47,053 nucleotides of DNA from Defluviitaleaceae bacterium. GTDB taxonomy: Bacteria > Bacillota_I > Bacilli_A > MOL361 > Turicibacteraceae. The notes below the pieces were generated by a model, which saw only the letters and a program-made list of their open reading frames with translations, made no database searches and was not told where the DNA came from. This document shows, in pieces, positions 24,326 through 32,641 of this stretch (the first letter of the stretch is position 1; the number at the start of each line of letters is the position of its first letter). A program made the position numbers and the translations under genes. Location of the stretch: positions 1 to 47,053 of the forward strand of contig WRKJ01000101.1 of the NCBI GenBank assembly GCA_009778135.1, read 5' to 3'.

Positions 24326-24737
24326 AATGAATGACCCCCTTATTTTAGATCAAGGAATTTGAATTTTAATCCTGTGCAGATGTAGTGAAATTATTGTTTC
24401 GAAATTCCTTAAAAACAATGATAGCATATCTGTTCAACTAATATCCATTTTTTTTTAGTAAAAAATCTTGTTTTCATGTTTAATTTTATTCTGTAGTATA
24501 ATAGCTACAAAAATAAAGAAGGAGGAAGCGGTAATATAGAATTTTTGTAGAAATTAATCATAATTTGAGAAAAAAAGTTTAGATTTTCTGCAGAGTTCTT
24601 TTGTAATAACTACATTTGTATTACCTTTTATTCATTTAACCTTGTATCAACTTTTAAGATTCCAAGATGTCATTTTTTGAATAAAACTCCACCATTTTGA
24701 ACTGGATTTCTAGTTATCAACAGTGGGAAATTTAATT
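24326..24737. other. AT-rich gap with an orphan promoter and ribosome binding site
   Basis: No open gene is visible. On the plus strand a -10 element TATAAT (24497-24502) sits inside a small dyad (TGTAG...CTACA) and is followed by AAGGAGG (24519-24525), but no start codon or frame follows: the next bases run into TAG. This looks like the start of a deleted gene. Confidence 0.4.
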
Positions 24738-25028
24738 TTAGAAATACGCTACAACATTCAAAAACCTTAAACCTAAATCATTAAAAGATGTTGTGTCGAC
24801 CACTAGGACAGGTATTTTCTGTTGAATTTCAAGGTATTTCTTTATTGATATGGAGTGTTTTTAGCTTTTATCAGTTCCAACAGTTGATTAGATGGTTGTT
24901 GTTGGGATTGGTATTTCAGTTTCAACAGGTAGCTTTTTAGCTTGTACAAGTTCAATCAGTAAACGAAAACTCGGAATCCCCAAACGCTTTGTCGCATTTT
25001 GATATTCCGAGTTTTGTTTGTATAAAAG
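24738..25028 (-). pseudogene. Decayed coding remnant on the minus strand
   Basis: Two short frames read as protein-like sequence: about 45 codons from 25028 down to a stop at 24888 (includes ATKRLGIPSFRLLIELVQAK) and about 34 codons ending at 24738 (includes IQQKIPVLVVDTTSFNDLG). Between them the words LIELVQAK and LLELIKAK look like copies of each other. No start codon or ribosome site remains. The family is not recognised. Confidence 0.35.
24966..25015. terminator. Bidirectional terminator-like hairpin
   Basis: AAAACTCGGAAT (24966-24977) pairs perfectly with ATTCCGAGTTTT (25004-25015) around a 26-base loop. Both arms have A/T-rich outer ends. It lies downstream of the minus-strand nucleotidyltransferase operon, which ends at 25110. 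Confidence 0.65.
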
Positions 25029-25109
25029 TTACATTGTTGAAAGATTTTAATGCTTTCGGATGTGCCGAATTTAGCTCATGATTATATCATAATCGGAATA
25101 ATCATTTCA

Positions 25110-25469
25110 TCATGAAATAGGCGTTAACTTCAAAGGTTTCCGTTTTCTCTTTCTCGCAAGTAGTAACTCTTTAATTTCATCAGATAAATTTGCTTTTAAT
25201 TCAAGGCTTGTAGCCACGGTATTTAACATTTTAGTTACATCTTTCAAACGCTCAGTATCTACATATGGAAAATGCATCAATACAACTTTTTTGGCGGTTT
25301 CTTGTTCTAAAAATAGGGTGACATCACTGACTTTATGTGCAAGCTCTAAGCAAAAGGTAGCTGTTCCTACTCGATAACTTGTTCCGCCATTTTGAAGATA
25401 TTCAAACTCTTTTGATAATTCGTTCAAAAATATTTCATAAGATATATGATTACTCGGTGTATCAGTCAT
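25110..25469 (-). CDS. Hypothetical protein, second gene of a nucleotidyltransferase pair
   Basis: The 119-residue product is predicted soluble and mostly helical with a basic tail (LLLARKRKRKPLKL). No domain is recognised. AAAGTGGTGAT precedes the ATG. It starts 17 bases after the stop of the DUF6036-like gene, so the two form one operon. In toxin-antitoxin modules of the nucleotidyltransferase type, a small helical partner is usual, and this is a candidate for that role, by context only. Confidence 0.6.
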   Translation of the reverse strand: MTDTPSNHISYEIFLNELSKEFEYLQNGGTSYRVGTATFCLELAHKVSDVTLFLEQETAKKVVLMHFPYVDTERLKDVTKMLNTVATSLELKANLSDEIKELLLARKRKRKPLKLTPIS

Positions 25470-25486
25470 AAAATCACCACTTTCCT

Positions 25487-26053
25487 CTAATGTAAAAGTA
25501 TTCCTTTTTCTTTTAAAATTTCTTCCAGTTGATGCACATTGACATCTGGATTATTTGGGTTAATCATGTAGCCTTTATATTCCACTACCATGTCCAACAA
25601 TTTTTCTATACTACAAAGATTTAAGATGTCGGTTTCTTTTAGATCTCTTAAATCTTTTTCACGAGTTGAAAAAATCTTAGAACAAGCGAGTAACTCAATA
25701 GATGGAACATAGATTTTGATTGCTTCAAAATCTACTCCTTCTAATTTAAATAATTCTGTCTTTTTAAAATCTTCCATTGGTGGTAATTCCATCACACCCC
25801 CAACAGTATCAATTTTCACTTTTTGAAGTAATTCATAAATTTGTTTAGAATTGGTTGTCGACAGCACATTGACATCAATATCTCTTGTTGGACGAAAAGT
25901 TCGTTTCTGGAGTTCCATAAAAAGGAGAACACCTGAAGCTCCAAGAATTACCAATTCCGCTTGAACCTGGTCAGCAACACAATAAATATCTAACAATTCT
26001 AATCGATCCAAGATTTCTTCAGTTTTACTAAAGACAGAATGGCTATCATTCAT
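25487..26053 (-). CDS. DUF6036-like nucleotidyltransferase (AbiEii/MNT-type toxin candidate)
   Basis: The 188-residue product has the start of a nucleotidyltransferase fold: ELVILGASGVLLFMEL (the G-S/A-G loop on the first strand and helix) followed after about 15 residues by RPTRDIDVNVL, the D-x-D metal site. A later helix LLACSKIFSTREKDLRDLKE fits the family segment carrying K and RxxxRDxxD-like residues. Families with this fold include AbiEii and MNT toxins and DUF6036 proteins. ATG 26053 follows AAGGTGG; a GTG four codons earlier lies within that site. It is transcribed ahead of the 119-residue partner. Function as toxin or antitoxin is not shown. Confidence 0.75.
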   Translation of the reverse strand: MNDSHSVFSKTEEILDRLELLDIYCVADQVQAELVILGASGVLLFMELQKRTFRPTRDIDVNVLSTTNSKQIYELLQKVKIDTVGGVMELPPMEDFKKTELFKLEGVDFEAIKIYVPSIELLACSKIFSTREKDLRDLKETDILNLCSIEKLLDMVVEYKGYMINPNNPDVNVHQLEEILKEKGILLH

Positions 26054-26065
26054 AAAATCTACCAC

Positions 26066-26242
26066 CTTTTTATGATGTCACAATACTTAATCCTTAAAAG
26101 TAGATTTAAATAAATGGCATAGTTAAGCCATTTTAGTGCCAACCAACTGTTAGAAAGCACACTCTACTCCTTAGTTACTCGTATAAGACCTAAAAATAAT
26201 AAATCAATTATACCATGAAGTGGCGGAAAGTTAAATAGAAAA
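26066..26242. other. Upstream region of the nucleotidyltransferase pair
   Basis: A small hairpin AATGGC/GCCATT lies near 26114-26134. No gene is seen and no clean promoter could be picked out on the minus strand. Confidence 0.3.
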
Positions 26243-26408
26243 TCAATTAACATTAGCCGCATCTTCATCAATAGGAACGTAACCAATATCAAGGTTAACG
26301 TATGGTTTGAGGGTTTCATAGTGGTGAAAATGATGTTAACGAGTTGCCTTTGAACTGCCTTAATGGCTTGATTTTTGGTCTTGCCCTCGCTCAGTTTCTT
26401 TTGATAGT
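26243..26408 (-). pseudogene. IS110-family transposase C-terminal remnant
   Basis: On the minus strand the frame beginning at 26408 reads YYQKKLSEGKTKNQAIKAV followed by QRQLVNIIF, the typical end of the IS110/IS116/IS902 C-terminal transposase domain. A frame change then leads to a tail ending in a stop at 26243. Nothing upstream of the Tyr pair is in frame: a stop lies in the adjoining 82-bp repeat. This is a fragment cut off at the repeat boundary. Confidence 0.6.
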
Positions 26409-26489
26409 AATGATATTATAGCAGATGAACCTGACATAAATCTGACATAAACCTGAACAAAAGCTGAACTTTTATTTTTTCTCGCTTAC
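26408..26489. repeat. 82-bp repeat, copy 2
   Basis: It is identical to 21338-21419 except one base (T at 26441). It contains CTGACATAAAC twice plus two CTGAAC variants at 11-bp steps, a TATAAT on the minus strand, and the CTCGCTTAC end. Here the minus-strand promoter would point into the IS110 remnant, so this copy has probably lost its gene. Confidence 0.75.
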
Positions 26490-26770
26490 AATTGAACTTC
26501 TGGAACTTCATCATCACCAATAAAATGTAGAAAATGTTGATATGTTCATCTCTAAAAATAGAGAAACTAAGCTATTTTTGGCAGCTAACTGTTTTGGTAG
26601 CGATTTGCAAGTTGGTTTTTCTTTTGATCTAAAACTAGCTTTTTCCCATTTAAAAATGTTATAATATTAAGGCATGTTATTTGGTTAGTCGTCATCTTTG
26701 GCAGATGGATATGAATATTAAACTAAACTTAAATTAAAATGCCTCACAGATATGAGTCAGAAGGGAATAG
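26490..26770 (+). promoter_or_regulatory. Leader of the zinc-ribbon protein gene
   Basis: TATAAT at 26660-26665 is the best -10 candidate; no good -35 lies 16-18 bases upstream. No other gene is seen here. Confidence 0.35.
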
Positions 26771-28975
26771 ATGAATATGGAATCAATAGCAATTAAATGC
26801 CCAGGCTGTACGGGTATTACCGAGGTACCTCAGGAAAAAACGCAAGGGTATTGTCAATATTGTGGAACCATCTTGTATACAGAGCAACCTGAAGCGGAAG
26901 TATTTCCAGAAAAGAATGAATCAGAAGGGCTACTTACGGTTTGGGAAGATGTCAATGCGCAGTATTTTGATGGTGCGCAATTATTTGACGAGGTGTTGGC
27001 TGCGTACGCTCATTTAGAGGTAAGCGAAGCACATCATTCTGAATTTTGGTTAGAAAGGGCGCGCTTTTTTGCCCAAGGTAATATGAAAGAATTCGAAGAA
27101 GGGCGCTTGATGCCCAAACAGTGCAAAGAAGTTGTTGATCAGTATGTGGAGTGGATGGACATTGCGATTGAAACGCATGAAGGGAGTTCAACGCCACTCA
27201 AGATGGAAAAAGAAAAAACCATTGGCGATATTAATAACACATTCGAAGGTCAGAAAAAAAGAGAAGAGAATGAAGCGAGAGAAAAAGCACGCCTTGAAGA
27301 ACAAAGGCAATTAGAAGTTATTGATGAAGCAGCGCTTGCAGCTGAAGAAATGGAAGAGCTTGTGACACATAATAAAAAGCGCAATATCATGATTGCGATT
27401 GCTGGTTTAATCGTGCTAGGTTTATTCGCTTTGTTATTGAGATCATGTATGAGAAATAACGTTGATGTGACTTATTATGAAAAGTTTTTAACATTATCTT
27501 ATATCTTTGAGCTGTTAGATGAAGAAATAACCCGTGAAGAAGTGCTTGATTTAAATCTCAACTTTGGTACACGAAACACTGAAGCAAGAAGCATCAGAAT
27601 ACTAGCACCGACAAATGCAGACTTGGACAGGATAACTTTCCACTTTGATGAAGATGATCTGTTGACGCGTATTGCTGTTTATCACGCCAATTATTTTAAT
27701 GGCATTGCTGCAACGGATGGATTAGATCAACTTCTTTTTTCAGACTTTGACGTTGAAGAATTGGAAGTAGCAGATGATACCTTAGTGAGTAAGATTAATG
27801 GATACGCTGTGCTCATTAGACTAACACAGACAACGCCATCTCAGTTTAATGTGGTTGTTTCAAGGTCTGAAGAAGCATTGACCCTAGAACAGCAAGAAAT
27901 ATGGGATCGAATTGAAGCCCGACTGATCGCAGGCTATGGCTCATGGGCAGACTTGGTCACATGGGCACTTGAACAAGACATTGCATTTTCATTTTTTGAA
28001 GATGGTGATGACCCAATAGAAGCGATACGCTTGCTCATTAATCGATATGGTCTTGTAGGTGACTATATAGAAGCAACACCACGGCTAGGTTCGCTCAATA
28101 ATCCTGAAGAAATTATTTTAGCCCTACATTTTGATCATCTCACATACAACACTGTGGTGGCTGAACTCACTGGTTTAAATCGAACTTCCAATCGTGAGCT
28201 TGATACATGGTTAGATGCAAATGGTCGTAGGAGCTTAGATGATCATTTCGAGCAAGTAGAAATCGTTAATTTGAATGAAGCGGGTCAGGTATTAACAGAA
28301 TTACCAGAAGCCGTGGAATTTATCCTGTGGGAAATCGAAGACTTGGATTTATTTACACCAATGGGCGTCGGTCGAATTAGAATTGAACGCACTTATCGCA
28401 TTTTGGAAATCGAAGATGAAGACGACGATGAAGACGATGACGAAGGTGAAGATGAGGACGATGAAGAGGTAACAACGCCAGAGCCAAGTGGTCCTACGGT
28501 TTTATCTTCAGGTTCTTGGGTTGTTGGTACAGACATCTCTCAAGGTCGCTTTGAGATAACAGGTGACGGCGCAGGAAACTTTTCTATTTGGCGCGGCGCT
28601 TCTTTAATGACCAATGAGTTTTTAGATGGTGGGCATACAGGTGTAAGCCGTGTAACAACTTATTTGTTGAACGGAGATCGGATCGAAATAACAGGAACGC
28701 ATCAAGTCACTTTTAATCCAGTAACCAGTCGAACTTTATCAAATACATTAGGTGCAGGAAACTGGGTTGTAGGTGTCGACATTGGAGCAGGACAGTTTGA
28801 TGTGACGACACCGTCTGGATCTGGACATCTCATTGTGTGGCGTGGAGACAGTTTGGTCACCAGTGAAATTTTAGATGGTGGCAGCACTGAGCCCGAAATA
28901 GAACCCGTTCAAGTGAACTTGATTAATGGCGACATTATTACTATTTCTGGATTAGAGCATGTCGTTTTTGATTAG
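26771..28975 (+). CDS. Zinc-ribbon membrane protein with two C-terminal WVVG-type repeats
   Basis: The 734-residue protein has a four-Cys zinc ribbon (CPGC at 10-13, CQYC at 28-31). A charged coiled-coil region rich in Glu/Lys/Arg follows (about 130-200), then one membrane helix (about 204-226), a large extracellular part, an almost purely acidic linker (about 547-568), and two tandem repeats of about 75 residues: GSWVVGTDISQGRFEITGDG and GNWVVGVDIGAGQFDVTTPS starts, each with a WRG..L....LDGG centre and a GD.I.I.G end. Such repeats occur in secreted proteins of Bacillota and look like beta-sandwich modules. The zinc ribbon is inside and the repeats outside. Its role is unknown; signalling or envelope sensing is possible. 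AAGGGA precedes the ATG. Confidence 0.8.
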   Translation: MNMESIAIKCPGCTGITEVPQEKTQGYCQYCGTILYTEQPEAEVFPEKNESEGLLTVWEDVNAQYFDGAQLFDEVLAAYAHLEVSEAHHSEFWLERARFFAQGNMKEFEEGRLMPKQCKEVVDQYVEWMDIAIETHEGSSTPLKMEKEKTIGDINNTFEGQKKREENEAREKARLEEQRQLEVIDEAALAAEEMEELVTHNKKRNIMIAIAGLIVLGLFALLLRSCMRNNVDVTYYEKFLTLSYIFELLDEEITREEVLDLNLNFGTRNTEARSIRILAPTNADLDRITFHFDEDDLLTRIAVYHANYFNGIAATDGLDQLLFSDFDVEELEVADDTLVSKINGYAVLIRLTQTTPSQFNVVVSRSEEALTLEQQEIWDRIEARLIAGYGSWADLVTWALEQDIAFSFFEDGDDPIEAIRLLINRYGLVGDYIEATPRLGSLNNPEEIILALHFDHLTYNTVVAELTGLNRTSNRELDTWLDANGRRSLDDHFEQVEIVNLNEAGQVLTELPEAVEFILWEIEDLDLFTPMGVGRIRIERTYRILEIEDEDDDEDDDEGEDEDDEEVTTPEPSGPTVLSSGSWVVGTDISQGRFEITGDGAGNFSIWRGASLMTNEFLDGGHTGVSRVTTYLLNGDRIEITGTHQVTFNPVTSRTLSNTLGAGNWVVGVDIGAGQFDVTTPSGSGHLIVWRGDSLVTSEILDGGSTEPEIEPVQVNLINGDIITISGLEHVVFD

Positions 28976-29011
28976 ACATAAGTACATTTCTTCAAAATAG
29001 ACTGAATATCT

Positions 29012-29062
29012 AAAATAAACCTTGTCGAACCTCATGAGATGGTGGCGTACACGGTTTATTTT
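29012..29062. terminator. Terminator after the zinc-ribbon gene
   Basis: AAAATAAACC (29012-29021) pairs perfectly with GGTTTATTTT (29053-29062) around a 31-base loop. It works in both directions, for the zinc-ribbon gene and for any minus-strand transcript from the antitoxin-like remnant. Confidence 0.7.
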
Positions 29063-29072
29063 GCTAGACGGA

Positions 29073-29327
29073 TTAGTCTGTCTTGTTAGTTGGAAAGTTA
29101 AGGCCACCATGCGTGCTGTGACTAACTTTAGAGCGTGCTTTTTCACCATTAAAAGTTTCAGACTGATCTTCACCGAATTCTGTTGTGAAAAGCGATCTGT
29201 AAGTTTCCATACTCATGATAACAGCATCATCGTGATTATTGGTCGTTAAATCTAAAACAGTTCTACTCTTATTCATTTTTTTCATCATCTTCATTCCCAT
29301 CATCCATTTTAGTTTAAGTTGCTCCAA
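29073..29327 (-). pseudogene. Phd/YefM-like antitoxin remnant
   Basis: The minus-strand frame contains TVLDLTTNNHDDAVIMSMETYRSL, split here as TVLDLTTNNHDD and AVIMSMETYRSL. It resembles the middle of Phd/YefM antitoxins (a strand, then the (A/V)VMSxExYxxL helix start). The frame begins with a poor TTG and a Met/Lys-rich stretch unlike the family, no ribosome site is visible, and no toxin gene adjoins it. It is most likely a leftover of a toxin-antitoxin pair. Confidence 0.35.
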
Positions 29328-29589
29328 TTTAAAAATTTCATACCTTTGAATCGAACAAACTTATTTTTCTATTTTTATTCAAATTATTCAAAAAATATCT
29401 CAAAAACTCTAAAATTGAGTATTTATAACGATTTAGCAACGACTCTTTTTTAAATTCGGATCGAAGTAGAAAAAATTCACCTGTAATGACAATTAATAAG
29501 TGTTTAAAAAAGTTAAAGTTTGTTTTATAATTAAAGCTAATGATAGAAAATGAAGGAAATTGATAATTAAAGGAGCGTGTTGGTTAATT
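29328..29589. other. Very AT-rich upstream region of the small XRE gene
   Basis: It contains long A/T runs and a TATAAT near 29525-29530 that could serve the XRE gene. No gene is seen on either strand. Confidence 0.3.
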
Positions 29590-29835
29590 ATGTTTAAAAA
29601 TAGAACAGCAAATGGTAGAAATAATATTGTTGGTGAAAAGGTTGAAAATTTGAGAAAGAGTCTAAAAGGAACGCCATCGCAGCGTCAATTCGCAGAATTG
29701 CTTCAAGTATCAGGATTAGATATTGATAAAAATGCCATTCAACGGATTGAATCGGGAGAAAGGTTCGTGACTGATATTGAACTTAAAGTATTTGCTGCAG
29801 TTTTAGGTGTCACGTATGAAGAGTTGCTAAAGTAA
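29590..29835 (+). CDS. Small XRE-family DNA-binding regulator
   Basis: The 81-residue protein is essentially one Cro/CI-type helix-turn-helix: VGEKVENLRKSL, SQRQFAELLQVSGLDIDKNA, IQRIESGERFVTDIELKVFA, LGVTYEELL. It fits the short stand-alone XRE proteins common in Clostridia and Bacilli. AGGAG at 29571 is rather far (14 bases) from ATG 29590; the in-frame TTG at 29560 is before the site, so ATG 29590 is preferred. No partner gene is apparent. It may be a leftover of a mobile element, as the neighbourhood is full of remnants. Confidence 0.75.
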   Translation: MFKNRTANGRNNIVGEKVENLRKSLKGTPSQRQFAELLQVSGLDIDKNAIQRIESGERFVTDIELKVFAAVLGVTYEELLK

Positions 29836-30204
29836 CAACTCGTCAACCCGTTAAAAATCTCATTGAATAATTTGGGTCCTTTGTCAAATAATGTTGGTGA
29901 AGGATTACAATGTAAGTTAAGACTTCAAGTTGCGAAAGCAATTTAAAGTCTTTTTTTAAATTTTAAGCTGAGCGGTTCGTTAGTTCTTCTTGAGCATGGG
30001 ATTTTTCTTAGCCTTTTAACGGTATGTTTTAAGAGAGATTTTAAATAAATTTTCAAAAATAGGGCATCATGTTTGAAGGTTGTTTAAAAAGTTAAAAGTA
30101 AAATGACTGAAAATAGAATACGTTTACATGTTTGAAAAAAAAGGATTGTCATGTATAATTAAAAGTAAAAGTGGAAATTTGTTTTAAAAAGTAGGAGGAT
30201 TTGT
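29836..30204 (+). promoter_or_regulatory. Terminator of the XRE gene and promoter of pyrB
   Basis: AAGACTT (29919-29925) pairs with AAGTCTT (29946-29952), with an inner TTGC-GAAA-GCAA, followed by seven T: a clear terminator. Further on, TTTGAA (30131-30136) and TATAAT (30154-30159) with a 17-base gap form the pyrB promoter, with a leader of only about 40 bases. No PyrR-type antiterminator fold is seen in such a short leader. Confidence 0.7.
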
Positions 30205-31083
30205 ATGTCGGAAATGAAGCACCTGGTTACACTTGAGGGGTTGACTGTCGATGAAATGATGGCGATTTTGAAAGCAGCGGATGAATTTGCTCGCGGTAGA
30301 CAGCAGACCTTCAATCAAAAGGTTGTAGCAAATTTATTTTTTGAACCGAGTACAAGAACACAATATTCCTTTGAAATGGCGCAAAAAAAGCTAGGAATTG
30401 AAACCATTACATTTAATGAACGTGTCTCAAGTATTAGTAAAGGTGAAACTTTGTACGATACTGTCAAATGCTTTGAAGCTTTTGGTATTGATGCTTTGGT
30501 TATTCGGCATCCGGAGGAGAACTACTTTGATCAGCTCATGGGTCATGTAAGCATACCTATTTTCAATGCTGGTGACGGAAGTGGTCAGCATCCGACGCAA
30601 TCATTGCTTGATCTGTTTACCATTTGGCAAGAGTTCGGTTATTTTGAAGGGTTAAAGATAGCCATTGTAGGTGATGTTGCCAATTCTCGGGTTGCGCATA
30701 GTAATATTCAAGTGATGAAACGATTAGGCATGAAAGTGAGCTTAGTTGCACCTCCTCAATTTCAAGAAGCGGGTTATAAGTGGCATGATTTAGATGAGGT
30801 GTTAACAGAGATGGACATTGTCATGCTACTCCGTGTCCAACATGAGCGACATCAAGAAGCGTTGTCTTTAAGTCAAGCAGCATATCATGAGCAATATGGT
30901 CTTTCTATTGAGCGAGAACGTCAGATGAAAGCGAACGCCATTATCATGCATCCTGCGCCTTTTAATCGAGGGGTTGAAATTGCTGATGAAGTTGTTGCGT
31001 GTGAGCGCAGTCGAATTTTCAAACAAATGGAAAATGGTGTCTATGTAAGGATGGCCATTATGAGTCGTGCATTCGAAAGGTAA
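30205..31083 (+). CDS. pyrB: Aspartate carbamoyltransferase catalytic subunit PyrB
   Basis: PyrB condenses carbamoyl phosphate with aspartate, the committed step of UMP synthesis. The 292-residue product has the carbamoyl-phosphate loop FFEPSTRTQYSFE near 48, SISKGETLYDTV near 78, GDGSGQHPTQSLLDL near 126, GDVANSRVAHSN near 155 and the C-terminal HPAPFNRGVEI. GGAGG precedes the ATG. It is slightly shorter than the usual 300-310 residues. No regulatory PyrI gene is present, as normal for Bacillota. It is followed by pyrC after 49 bases. Confidence 0.96.
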   Translation: MSEMKHLVTLEGLTVDEMMAILKAADEFARGRQQTFNQKVVANLFFEPSTRTQYSFEMAQKKLGIETITFNERVSSISKGETLYDTVKCFEAFGIDALVIRHPEENYFDQLMGHVSIPIFNAGDGSGQHPTQSLLDLFTIWQEFGYFEGLKIAIVGDVANSRVAHSNIQVMKRLGMKVSLVAPPQFQEAGYKWHDLDEVLTEMDIVMLLRVQHERHQEALSLSQAAYHEQYGLSIERERQMKANAIIMHPAPFNRGVEIADEVVACERSRIFKQMENGVYVRMAIMSRAFER

Positions 31084-31132
31084 AAATCGAGTGCGTACAA
31101 GTCGCAAATAAATCAACCTAGGAGAGAAGGCA

Positions 31133-32404
31133 ATGTTACTATTAACAAATGGACAAATGTTAAACGAGGAAGGAACTTTAATAACGACAGATATTTTGGT
31201 AAAAGCGGATAAAATAGCCAAGATTGGAAAGGGTATTAAAGCAGCAGATGCAAAAGTCATTGAACTAGCAGGAAAGCTTGTGACACCAGGACTCATTGAT
31301 GTACATGTACACTTGCGCGAACCAGGTGGTGAACATAAAGAAACGATTGCAACAGGAACGGCAGCAGCAGCGCGCGGTGGCTATACCTTAATTGCAGCGA
31401 TGCCCAATACGAGCCCTGTTCCAGACAGCACAGAAAATTTAAAAGTCGTGCTAGATAAAATCAAAGAAGATGCTGTCGTTCGTGTCATTCCTTATGGCTC
31501 AATCACTGCTAATCTTAAAGGGGAACATTTGAATGACTTTTCAACTTTAGCATCAGATGTCTTTGCTTTTACAGATGATGGACGAGGCATTCAAGAAGCT
31601 GGCATGATGTATCACGCTATGATCGAAGCAGCGAAAGTAAACAAACCGATTGTTGCACACTGTGAAGATGACAGCTTGTTATTCGGTGGCTATTTACACG
31701 ACGGTTCATACGCAAAACAACACAATCATAAAGGCATTCTCTCAGCTAGCGAATCGATCCATATTGCAAGAGATGCTATTTTAGCAAAAGCTGCTGCTGC
31801 GCAATATCATGTTTGTCATGTCAGTACAAAAGAGAGTGTCTCAATCATCCGTTGGGCTAAAGCGGAAGGAATCAACATAACAGCGGAGGTTTCTCCTCAT
31901 CATTTATTGCTGGCAGATAAAGATATTGTCACTGAGGAAATTGCTAATTTTAAAATGAATCCGCCATTAAGAGACGAAGCGGACAGACTGGCTTGTTTAG
32001 AAGGGATTCTTGATGGCACCATTGACATCATTGCAACAGACCATGCCCCACATACTGCAGAAGAAAAGGCATGGCCGATTGATGAGGCACCTTTTGGTAT
32101 TGTAGGGTTAGAAACTGCTTTTCCTTTGATGTATACCCACTTTGTCAAAAATGGGAATTGGTCATTAAAATTTTTAGTTGACAGAATGACGACCATACCA
32201 GCTAAAATTTTTAACTTGCCGTATGGGAGACTTGAAGTGGGAGCACCTGCTGATATTGCAGTATTCGATTTGGATAGCACTTATCAAATAGATGTTGAAA
32301 AATGCTTATCAAAAGGTAAAAATACACCCTTTAATGGTTATGAAGTTAGCGGTGAAACGGTCATGACTGTTGTAAATGGTGAAATTGTTTATTCGACCCT
32401 GTGA
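31133..32404 (+). CDS. pyrC: Dihydroorotase PyrC
   Basis: PyrC cyclises carbamoyl aspartate to dihydroorotate. The 423-residue product is a class I dihydroorotase of the amidohydrolase superfamily: metal ligands in DVHVHLREPGGEHKET near 60, a later His in VAHCEDDSL near 178, VCHVSTKESV near 226, and the catalytic Asp in IIATDHAPHTAEEK near 302. TAGGAGAG precedes the ATG. The rest of the pyr pathway (pyrAA, pyrAB, pyrD, pyrF, pyrE) is not in this operon, so the genes are scattered in this genome. Confidence 0.96.
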   Translation: MLLLTNGQMLNEEGTLITTDILVKADKIAKIGKGIKAADAKVIELAGKLVTPGLIDVHVHLREPGGEHKETIATGTAAAARGGYTLIAAMPNTSPVPDSTENLKVVLDKIKEDAVVRVIPYGSITANLKGEHLNDFSTLASDVFAFTDDGRGIQEAGMMYHAMIEAAKVNKPIVAHCEDDSLLFGGYLHDGSYAKQHNHKGILSASESIHIARDAILAKAAAAQYHVCHVSTKESVSIIRWAKAEGINITAEVSPHHLLLADKDIVTEEIANFKMNPPLRDEADRLACLEGILDGTIDIIATDHAPHTAEEKAWPIDEAPFGIVGLETAFPLMYTHFVKNGNWSLKFLVDRMTTIPAKIFNLPYGRLEVGAPADIAVFDLDSTYQIDVEKCLSKGKNTPFNGYEVSGETVMTVVNGEIVYSTL

Positions 32405-32499
32405 AAAGCTTAAAAAGCTTGATGTTAAGCCAAGAAAATTGAGGAATCATTTTTAATCTTACTAAGCACTTTAATTTTGTGATTAATAAGGTAACACAC

Positions 32500-32528
32500 T
32501 GGACAGTCCGTGAAAAAACTGGTATACT
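32500..32528 (+). promoter_or_regulatory. Promoter of the teichoic-acid-type operon
   Basis: TGGACA (32500-32505) and TATACT (32523-32528) are 17 bases apart, about 110 bases before the first gene. A small overlapping frame (ATG at about 32608) in the leader could be chance. Confidence 0.6.
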
Positions 32529-32641
32529 TGAAGTTAAATTGAGGATAAATGAACGATCATTAAACGGGGCACGCTGAACAATGCAGATAAAAGTGGATGA
32601 TGCCCCCATGGCTTTAATCCCAGAAGTAGGTGTTAATTTAA

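Noticed and set aside
28952-29173. 73-codon minus-strand frame after the zinc-ribbon gene
   Set aside because: It covers the terminator hairpin at 29012-29062 and shows no family pattern; only the neighbouring frame has an antitoxin-like motif.
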